This document shows positions 6,801 to 11,711 of a DNA stretch of 11,711 bases, one piece after another. The translations under genes were made by a program, and so were the position numbers. Source of the stretch: Proteobacteria bacterium SPGG2 (GTDB lineage Bacteria > Pseudomonadota > Gammaproteobacteria > Acidiferrobacterales > SPGG2); NCBI GenBank assembly GCA_001643475.1, contig LXTK01000294.1:1-11711 (forward strand), in the 5' to 3' direction. The first letter of the stretch is position 1. Every line of letters begins with the position of its first letter. A model generated the notes under the pieces. That model had not been told where the DNA came from and ran no database searches. It was given only the letters and a program-made list of their open reading frames with translations.

Positions 6801-7834
6801 CCACGCCCGGTTGCCCCTTCGTCACGAATTTCACCGCCCGAACCGGTCGCCGCACCAGGATAAGGCGAGATCGCGGTTGGATGGTTGTGGGTCTCCACTT
6901 TCATCACAATAGCAGTGTCATCCTCATGATATCCGTATTGCTGGCTAGTGGGGTCAGGAAAAAAACGACTGATACGAAAACCTTCAATGACCGCTGCATT
7001 GTCGGTGTACGCGACCAGCGTGCCGCGCGGGCTACGCGCATGGGACTGCTTGATCATGGCGAACAGTGAAGGACCAGGCCGACGACCGTTGATCAACCAA
7101 TCGGCGTTAAAGATTTTATGTCGGCAGTGTTCCGAGTTGGCCTGGGCAAACATCATGAGCTCTACATCCGTCGGATTGCGTGCCAGCCGCGTAAAGCTCT
7201 CCATCAAGTAGTCTATTTCGTCGGCAGACAACGCGAGGCCAAGGTCGGTGTTCGCCGTCTCGAGGGCCGATACGCCGTCGGTCAAAACGTCGATTACCCT
7301 AAGGGGTGTAGGTACGGCATCACCAAATAATTCGTTAACCTCATCAAACCCCGCCAACACACTTTCCGTCATACGATCATGAATCAAAGGTAGTACACGT
7401 TGACGCTCCTCGGACGTCAACGCCGCCTGTCCTTTCTTTTCGAAATACCAGGCAATACCACGTTCTATTCGTACGACGGAACCCAGACCACAGTGACCGG
7501 CGATATCTGTCGCTTTACTAGCCCACGGAGAAATCGTCCCCAGTCGGGGAACGACCAATATCAAGTCACCTCGAGACACACTCGTGGGATGCCGCGGACC
7601 GTAGGTCAATAGTTGCTCCAATACAGACGTCTGCTCTGCGCTGAGGGGACTGGTCGACGCAGCAAAATGCCAGTACTCGGCGCAAGCCTGCTTTAGATTG
7701 GGAATTGCACCGGCAAACTCGCGCAAGCGCTTTTCAAGGCGAAACCCCGACAGCGCCGGCGCACTCCGCAAACGCAGAATATGGAGGGCCTCCTGGTTGT
7801 CTCGAGGCTGGGCGGACGACTCAGGAGCTTTCAT
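3854..7834 (-). CDS. purL: Phosphoribosylformylglycinamidine synthase (FGAM synthase), large single-chain form
   Basis: PurL converts FGAR, ATP and glutamine to FGAM, the fourth step of purine synthesis, in the cytoplasm. The 1326-residue protein is the long proteobacterial type (about 1295 in E. coli) with all domains in one chain: PurS-like N-terminus (SAPALSGFRL onward), linker, two AIRS-type synthetase halves (KVETHNHPTAISPYPGAATG from residue 312, and NPILSIHDVGAGGLSNALPE), and a C-terminal class I glutaminase. The glutaminase triad is intact: Cys1166 in GVCNGCQ, His1291 and Glu1293 in MPHPERVF, with spacings equal to those of E. coli as I recall them. The ATG at 7834 gives an N-terminal extension of roughly 17 residues over E. 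coli; a perfect AGGAGG lies inside that extension. It is the last gene of the dapA-bamC-hydrolase-purL cluster, 14 nt after the hydrolase stop. No terminator with a T tract is seen after it. Confidence 0.98.
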   Translation of the reverse strand: MKAPESSAQPRDNQEALHILRLRSAPALSGFRLEKRLREFAGAIPNLKQACAEYWHFAASTSPLSAEQTSVLEQLLTYGPRHPTSVSRGDLILVVPRLGTISPWASKATDIAGHCGLGSVVRIERGIAWYFEKKGQAALTSEERQRVLPLIHDRMTESVLAGFDEVNELFGDAVPTPLRVIDVLTDGVSALETANTDLGLALSADEIDYLMESFTRLARNPTDVELMMFAQANSEHCRHKIFNADWLINGRRPGPSLFAMIKQSHARSPRGTLVAYTDNAAVIEGFRISRFFPDPTSQQYGYHEDDTAIVMKVETHNHPTAISPYPGAATGSGGEIRDEGATGRGAKPKAGITGFSVSNLLIPGAKQPWETDFGKPDRIATALDIMLAGPVGGAAFNNEFGRPNIGGYFRTFNQRIDGELRGYHKPIMLAGGLGNICVRHVTKAPICAGANLIVIGGPAMLIGLGGGAASSLASGHSVEDLDFASVQRGNAEIQRRCQEVIDQCWQLDDGNPILSIHDVGAGGLSNALPELIEGAGRGGRFDLRTVPNDQPAMSPMEIWCNEAQERYVLAIKADDLEIFHKLCERERCPYAVIGETTTERHLVLNDSYFETTGDGKSNGDTRSKPIDLALSVLFGKPPKLVRNVKRIRRKLPPFKTRGIDLDEAAHRVLRLPAVANKTFLITIGDRTVSGMVCRDQMVGPWQVPVADVAVTAGGYQTYCGEAMALGERTPLALIDPAASGRMALGEALTNLAAARIEKLPNVKLSANWMAAAGHAGEDAALYDTVRAVAAELCPALGISIPVGKDSLSMKTVWEDEKGETKQVTAPLSLIVSAFSPVVDVRKTLAPQLRTDRGETDLILIDLAKKKNRLGGSALAQVYNQMGRECPDVDDPRVLRLFFHVIQALNELGFIVAYHDRSDGGLFATVCEMAFAGHTGVHIDLTALGRDPVAALFSEELGAVLQVPRDRQRGIFGALKQAGLGRHAHVIGTLTGDDAITFTHKQRLIFRDTRVSLQRTWSETTFHMQTLRDNPKCAKEEYDRILDSADPGLSARFSFDPSEDIAVPFIANSARPRIAILREQGVNGHVEMAAAFDRAGFTAIDTTMSDIASKRVTLKDFGGLVACGGFSFGDVLGAGEGWAKSILFNSHVRDEFSGFFEREDTFALGVCNGCQMMSNLRELIPGADRWPRFVRNHSEQFEARVCRVQTPDNPSIFFTGMAGSMIPIAVAHGEGRAEFVHPDDAQGLIVDRLVVLCFIDNRGEVAESYPYNPNGSPYGITGLTTPDGRFTIMMPHPERVFRTVTNSWHPDEWGEDGPWLRIFRNARVWVG
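7789..7794 (-). promoter_or_regulatory. Internal AGGAGG near the N-terminus of purL
   Basis: A perfect Shine-Dalgarno core lies within codons 13-16 of the annotated purL frame. Eight nt downstream is an ATT codon (7778-7780), and a CTG codon follows. The protein there aligns with the very start of E. coli PurL (MEILRGSPALS against HILRLRSAPALS). Either the motif is chance from QEA codons, or purL uses a non-ATG start; ATT starts are rare, so ATG 7834 is kept. Confidence 0.25.
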
Positions 7835-7848
7835 AAACTCGATAGCCT

Positions 7849-8625
7849 CTAGAATACGCGTGATAGGTTATGCCACGGCAAACCACATTCCTGATCGGCG
7901 ACGTGGATCCAGCGAGATGTACAGCCAAGCACTTGACTTAGTGCTGCGCGCGCTAATGCAGGCGTGTTGTTCGTATCACTGAGATGCGCTGCCACCAGAT
8001 GTTGTAGTTTTGTATGATCAAGTGCATCGAGTATCTTGGCTGCCGCCACATTATCGAGATGGCCCTGTTCACCTCCTATACGCGCCTTTAATGATTGTGG
8101 ATAGGGCCCGCCCCACAACATACTGCGATCGTGATTACACTCGAGTATTAGTCCATGGCAACCGCTCAGGGTAGCTTCGATATGCGGCGTACTACGGCCA
8201 GTATCCGTCAATATCCCGAGACGTAGGTCGCCATTAGAAAATACGAACTGATTAGGTTCGAGTGCGTCGTGCGGGACGGGAAATGGTGTAACCAAGATTT
8301 CGTCAATGGCAAAAGTTTGATGCCGATCGAACAGCCTGGTCACCGGTAGCGGCCCAACCCGAGCTTCAATCATGTGGAACGTACCGGCGGTCATCCACAC
8401 GGGTAGGTTGAAACGGCGCGCCAACCAACCAACACCTTTCGCATGGTCACCATGCTCATGGGTCAGGACGATGGCCGTCAGGTCCTCAGCCACTTTGCCC
8501 AACCGCCGCAGCCGCGCCATAGTCTCTTTGAGCGAAAACCCACAGTCGACCATGATGCAGGTCGCGCCGCACTCGACGAGAGTAGCATTTCCCCGACTAC
8601 CACTGCCGAGAGACGCAAATCGCAT
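7849..8625 (-). CDS. Metallo-beta-lactamase-fold hydrolase, YycJ/WalJ-like
   Basis: This 258-residue protein is a complete MBL-fold hydrolase. The N-terminal strand SLGSGSRGNATLV is typical of the YycJ/COG1235 group. The dinuclear metal site is intact: THEHGDH with His56, His58, Asp60 and His61, then His119 (VPHD), Asp141 (ILTDTG) and His214 (AAHLSDTNN). No signal peptide is seen, so it is probably cytoplasmic. Family members include nucleases and phosphodiesterases; Bacillus YycJ has been linked to DNA metabolism, but the substrate cannot be read from sequence. It lies 36 nt after bamC and 14 nt before purL on the same strand, a position where such a gene also occurs in Pseudomonas. The ATG at 8625 starts directly at the conserved first strand, so the start is convincing even though the Shine-Dalgarno is weak. 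Confidence 0.92.
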   Translation of the reverse strand: MRFASLGSGSRGNATLVECGATCIMVDCGFSLKETMARLRRLGKVAEDLTAIVLTHEHGDHAKGVGWLARRFNLPVWMTAGTFHMIEARVGPLPVTRLFDRHQTFAIDEILVTPFPVPHDALEPNQFVFSNGDLRLGILTDTGRSTPHIEATLSGCHGLILECNHDRSMLWGGPYPQSLKARIGGEQGHLDNVAAAKILDALDHTKLQHLVAAHLSDTNNTPALARAALSQVLGCTSRWIHVADQECGLPWHNLSRVF

Positions 8626-8661
8626 AGCAGGTCGCTTTGCGGTCAGCCGCTACCTACCTTT

Positions 8662-9762
8662 TCACTTTAGTTGCTCATAAAGCAGGCTAAGGATTTGTTC
8701 ACTGGTCTTAGGTGCGCTGGGAGCCCCATTTTGATCAAACACTTCGATTGCCGTACCGTTTTCGACTGGCTTTAGTGCTACTTGATACTCTTGTTCGGTC
8801 TCCTCTTGTTTTTTCTTCTTTCGTTTTTTCTTCTTCTTCCTGTCTTCTTGTGGGTCTGCATAGCGTATATAGTACGTCCACCTCGAGCGGTCGCGATCTT
8901 CAACCGTAAATCCGATACGGTCTAACGACAAACCGACCCGCCGCCATGCGCGTTCTTGGCTGTCGAATAAATTCAGGGCTGGAAATCCCGATTCATTACG
9001 TCCCATAGTCGCTTGCGCTGGCCGTGGCTCAGTTGATAAAACTGCAACAGCCTGCGGTGCTGTCACGCCAATGTGCAACATGAGTAGGCGCAGCATTTCA
9101 GCTTCGAGCTCAGGGTCCGACGGGCGCGGCTTCCATCCGAATACCTCCTCATCCTTACGCGAGAGAGACGCACCAGAAGCCAACACCACCTGTTCCATAC
9201 CCCGATGACTCAAGTAAACTTCCGTCGTCCCCGGCACCTCGCCGCGTTCGAGTCGAATACGATACTTGTCCATACGATCGGCGCCACCGACGACGCTAGC
9301 GAGCTTGGCGAGAAATTTCTGGATCCCGGTGCCCAAATTCGCTCTGTTCTCCGCCCAGTCACTCTCGAGGATCCCGACCTCAGGGCGCTTTTGCGCCACC
9401 GTCAAGCCAACACTGTCCATAAAATCGTGCATTTGCGGCCACAGCTTCTCGGCTTCGACTTTGACGACTAACCACCTGTGTGTGCCCGCGCGTTCGAGTC
9501 TCACGTTATCGAAGGTCGGAAGCAGGTCCGGGAACTCCCCTTTGCTGCGTTGTTGTTGTACCTCGAACTCTGAATAGGTTGCCTTCCCGGACTGGACACT
9601 GGAACTTTGCGGTAACGTGCTCAAACCCGGGGGAATCTCCAGCGACGGCAACGTTCGCGCAGCGTCGTAATCGATCTTCTTGCGACCTTTGCTGCTACAT
9701 CCGCTAGCAAGAGCAATCACCAATAGGCCGATCACTAAGCCGACAGTGCCGGTGTTTCTCAT
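8662..9762 (-). CDS. bamC: Outer-membrane assembly lipoprotein BamC
   Basis: BamC (formerly NlpB) is a lipoprotein of the BAM complex that inserts beta-barrel proteins into the outer membrane. The ATG at 9762 gives 366 residues; a TTG 24 nt upstream is in frame but would only lengthen the signal sequence. The signal peptide ends in the lipobox LASGC, with Cys22 as the lipidated residue and Ser at +2, consistent with outer-membrane sorting. A disordered N-terminal segment (KKIDYDAARTLPSLEIPPGL) corresponds to the region that contacts BamD in E. coli. It is followed by two helix-grip domains (about 80-230 and 255-366). The second domain carries a run of ten Lys/Arg residues (309-318) in what is a variable loop in the family. 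The gene follows dapA by 33 nt, the classical dapA-bamC pair. Confidence 0.93.
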   Translation of the reverse strand: MRNTGTVGLVIGLLVIALASGCSSKGRKKIDYDAARTLPSLEIPPGLSTLPQSSSVQSGKATYSEFEVQQQRSKGEFPDLLPTFDNVRLERAGTHRWLVVKVEAEKLWPQMHDFMDSVGLTVAQKRPEVGILESDWAENRANLGTGIQKFLAKLASVVGGADRMDKYRIRLERGEVPGTTEVYLSHRGMEQVVLASGASLSRKDEEVFGWKPRPSDPELEAEMLRLLMLHIGVTAPQAVAVLSTEPRPAQATMGRNESGFPALNLFDSQERAWRRVGLSLDRIGFTVEDRDRSRWTYYIRYADPQEDRKKKKKRKKKKQEETEQEYQVALKPVENGTAIEVFDQNGAPSAPKTSEQILSLLYEQLK

Positions 9763-9795
9763 TGTATGAGGGTCACGGAAAATCAAACGTATTGG

Positions 9796-10671
9796 CTAGA
9801 TGATCCCGGCATCGCCTAAAGCAGCGCGCACGGTTTCGTGGTGTTCGCTGGCAAGCGGCGTCAATGGTAGCCGGATGCCGCCTTCGATCATCCCCATTTC
9901 CTTCAAAGCCCATTTGACGGGAATCGGGTTGGACTCTGCGAATAACCCCTTGTGTACGCTCATCAACCGATCGTTGATGGCACGCGCACCAGCTTCGTCG
10001 CCCTTGAGCGCAGCCTTACACATGTCGCTCATCTGGCGTGGCGCTACGTTGGCCGTCACCGATATGACGCCCCGTCCACCCGCTAGTATCAGGTCCAACG
10101 CCGTCGCATCGTCGCCCGAATATACTTCCATTGAGTCCCCGCAAGCTTGCGTAATCTTGGGAACACGCGAAATGTCAGCGCTCGCTTCCTTAACGCCCAC
10201 TATATTGGCAATAGCGGCGAGCCGGATGATGGTATCCGGTAACATATCGCAAGCCGTGCGGCCCGGTACGTTATATAAGATCTGCGGGATAGCTACGGAT
10301 TCGGCGACGGCTTTATAGTGTTGGTAAAGGCCCTCTTGTGTCGGCTTATTATAGTAAGGTGTCACCAGCAGGCAGGCGTCGGCACGGGCTTCGTGTGCAA
10401 ACCGTGTCAGCTCGATAGCCTCAGAGGTAGAGTTGGCACCGGTGCCCGCGATCACTGGGATTCGGCCACCGACGTGCTCCACGCAATGCCGGATAATCTC
10501 ACAGTGCTCATCCACAGACACGGTGGCTGATTCGCCGGTCGTCCCTACCGCAATGATGCCATCTGTACCGTTCTCGATATGAAAATCGATTAGACGATGC
10601 AGGGCAGATACATCCAACGAGCCGTCGTCCCGCATTGGCGTAACCAGTGCGACCATACTACCTTTGAACAT
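9796..10671 (-). CDS. dapA: 4-hydroxy-tetrahydrodipicolinate synthase
   Basis: DapA condenses pyruvate with aspartate semialdehyde, the first committed step to diaminopimelate and lysine, in the cytoplasm. The ATG at 10671 gives 291 residues, essentially the E. coli length; longer in-frame extensions upstream start at weak codons and lack homology. Active-site residues fall at E. coli numbers: Thr44 and Thr45 (GTTGES), Tyr107 (TPYYN), Tyr133 (ILYNVPGRT), Arg138, and the Schiff-base Lys161 (GVKEAS). The lysine-binding allosteric residues His56, Asn80, Glu84 and Tyr106 are also present, so feedback inhibition by lysine is likely. It is the first gene of the minus-strand cluster and has a good promoter about 40 nt upstream of its start. 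A GAGG 11 nt before the ATG is a modest ribosome-binding site. Confidence 0.97.
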   Translation of the reverse strand: MFKGSMVALVTPMRDDGSLDVSALHRLIDFHIENGTDGIIAVGTTGESATVSVDEHCEIIRHCVEHVGGRIPVIAGTGANSTSEAIELTRFAHEARADACLLVTPYYNKPTQEGLYQHYKAVAESVAIPQILYNVPGRTACDMLPDTIIRLAAIANIVGVKEASADISRVPKITQACGDSMEVYSGDDATALDLILAGGRGVISVTANVAPRQMSDMCKAALKGDEAGARAINDRLMSVHKGLFAESNPIPVKWALKEMGMIEGGIRLPLTPLASEHHETVRAALGDAGII

Positions 10672-10707
10672 AGCGCGCGTGGCCTCGATGATAACACTAA
10701 TGTTCAG

Positions 10708-10736
10708 ATAGTACTTTCCTGTCCACATGTTGACAA
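10708..10736 (-). promoter_or_regulatory. Sigma70-type promoter for dapA and its operon
   Basis: On the minus strand, TTGTCA (10731-10736) and TACTAT (10708-10713) are separated by exactly 17 nt, with the -10 ending 36 nt before the dapA ATG. Each hexamer differs from consensus at one or two positions. This is the only strong promoter-like pair I see upstream of the four-gene cluster. Confidence 0.65.
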
Positions 10737-10748
10737 GTAAACACGCTC

Positions 10749-10760
10749 AAACCGCGGTTT
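10749..10760. promoter_or_regulatory. Perfect palindrome between divergent genes, possible operator
   Basis: AAACCGCGGTTT is a perfect 12-bp palindrome. It lies 12 bp upstream of the -35 of the dapA promoter, in the 184-bp region between dapA and the divergent dehydrogenase gene. A TACAAT at 10815-10820 could be a -10 for the dehydrogenase gene, but no -35 at the right spacing is convincing. Regulator unknown. Confidence 0.35.
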
Positions 10761-10855
10761 TTCGGTCCGCCACCGGCGTTGCGGGGAGGTGCGTGCTCAC
10801 CCAACGGCAAGGGGTACAATACACATCAGCCCCATCATGCCGATATTCGAAACCA

Positions 10856-11711
10856 ATGATTAAATCCCTACAACGACTGTTATGCGGATTGATTCTTTTC
10901 GCGACTCTGCCGGGTTATGCGGCGGTCTGCGACGAGATGAAGACCGAGGGATCGATTCCATCTATTACGCTAAAGGAAATTGCAGGCGGCCTAAGGAAGC
11001 CCGTCCAGCTGACACATGCTGGTGACGGGGGCCATCGATTGTTTGTGGTTGAGCAACAAGGGACTATCCGTATCATAAAAAATGGGGTCTTGGATCCAAC
11101 CCCGTTTCTGGATATTCGTGACCGCGTAAGTAGTGGTGGTGAAAAGGGCCTGCTCAGCGTCGCGTTTCACCCAAGGTATAAGAACAACGGTTTGTTCTAT
11201 GTTAACTACACCACTCGACAGAATGGCCTACAAACCATAATCGCCGAATTCAAGCGCACTAGCGTCGATCGCGCTAATCCAACGAGGGAGAGAGTTCTGC
11301 TAAAGGTCCGCCAGCCTTGGGGCAACCACAATGGCGGCCAACTTGCCTTTGGTCCAGACGGATACCTATACGTCGGTATGGGCGATGGTGGTGCGGCTAA
11401 CGACCCCCATGATAACGGACAGCGGTTGACAACATTGTTGGGCGCGATGCTACGCATCGATGTAGACAAAAAAGCGTCCAGTCGATCGTACGGCATTCCC
11501 TCGGACAATCCGTTTGTGGGACAAGCAAACGCCCGCGACGAGATTTGGGCCTACGGGTTACGAAATCCATGGCGGTTTTCCTTCGACGCGGCAAATGGAG
11601 TTTTGTATCTTGCCGATGTCGGCCAGAATCGATTCGAGGAAATCGACATCATCGAGAAAGGCCATAACTATGGCTGGAATATTATGGAGGGAAACATTTG
11701 CACCCCCGATG
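10856..11711 (+). CDS. Exported PQQ-dependent sugar-dehydrogenase-like protein (GSDH family), 5' part
   Basis: The frame starts at ATG 10856 and stays open for 285 codons to the window edge. Residues 1-23 (MIKSLQRLLCGLILFATLPG and on) form a Sec signal peptide with cleavage likely near YAA, so the protein is periplasmic. The rest matches the soluble glucose/aldose dehydrogenase beta-propeller family: GEKGLLSVAFHP (95-106), WGNHNGGQLAFGPDGYLY (155-172, with the candidate catalytic His158), GDGGAANDP, LLGAMLRIDVD (194-204), DEIWAYGLRNPWRFSFD (228-244, with Arg236 of the PQQ-pocket type), LYLADVGQNRFEEID and NYGWN (271-275). Related enzymes (for example E. coli YliI) oxidise aldoses with PQQ; other members carry fused cytochrome or binding domains, and the C-terminus is not visible here. 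The start lacks a clear Shine-Dalgarno. The gene is divergent from dapA. Confidence 0.88.
   Translation, partial: MIKSLQRLLCGLILFATLPGYAAVCDEMKTEGSIPSITLKEIAGGLRKPVQLTHAGDGGHRLFVVEQQGTIRIIKNGVLDPTPFLDIRDRVSSGGEKGLLSVAFHPRYKNNGLFYVNYTTRQNGLQTIIAEFKRTSVDRANPTRERVLLKVRQPWGNHNGGQLAFGPDGYLYVGMGDGGAANDPHDNGQRLTTLLGAMLRIDVDKKASSRSYGIPSDNPFVGQANARDEIWAYGLRNPWRFSFDAANGVLYLADVGQNRFEEIDIIEKGHNYGWNIMEGNICTPD

Noticed and set aside
4068..7612. Many plus-strand frames opposite purL
   Set aside because: All lie antisense to the complete, strongly conserved PurL frame and have no homology-like features.
10730..10758. A TTGACA on the plus strand upstream of the dehydrogenase gene
   Set aside because: The sequence at 16-18 nt spacing (around CGCGGT) is nothing like a -10; the TTGACA is the overlap of the dapA -35 read on the other strand.
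10837..10863. An 8-codon upstream frame (MPIFETND) overlapping the dehydrogenase start
   Set aside because: It has no ribosome-binding site and no attenuator-like codons; such short frames are common by chance.

Overview
The window suggests a gammaproteobacterium. BamC is essentially a gammaproteobacterial lipoprotein. The order M23 peptidase then secA, and the order dapA-bamC-metallo-beta-lactamase-pur gene, are both familiar from that class (the second is the Pseudomonas arrangement, but with purC). No gene allows a closer placement, and nothing looks like plasmid or phage.

Layout. Positions 1-291 hold the 3' end of an M23-type peptidase gene, followed after about 90 bp by secA (385-2829), both on the plus strand. 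The SecA reading frame is open from end to end but lacks about 90 residues between its Walker A and Walker B motifs. A hairpin that may be a terminator follows. The next kilobase (about 2878-3850) has no credible gene. It is a dense mosaic of short repeats: about ten hairpins sharing a hexanucleotide loop (NTCCNT on one strand or the other), four copies of a 53-nt double-hairpin unit, three copies of a second unit of about 57 nt, a pair of 47-bp inverted arms, and a strongly structured block. It lies between two converging genes, the usual place for REP-like extragenic palindromes.

From 10671 down to 3854 runs a minus-strand gene cluster, probably one operon: dapA (lysine and diaminopimelate synthesis), bamC (outer-membrane assembly lipoprotein), a YycJ/WalJ-like metallo-beta-lactamase-fold hydrolase, and purL (purine synthesis), with gaps of 33, 36 and 14 nt. 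A good sigma70-type promoter sits upstream of dapA. A 184-bp divergent intergenic region carrying a perfect 12-bp palindrome separates it from a plus-strand gene cut by the window end (10856-11711), which encodes an exported PQQ-dependent sugar-dehydrogenase-like protein.

Functionally these are mainly housekeeping envelope and biosynthesis genes: protein export (SecA), outer-membrane assembly (BamC), a murein-hydrolase-type or divisome-associated M23 protein, cell-wall and lysine precursor synthesis (DapA), and purine synthesis (PurL). The unusual content is the SecA deletion and the intergenic hairpin mosaic.
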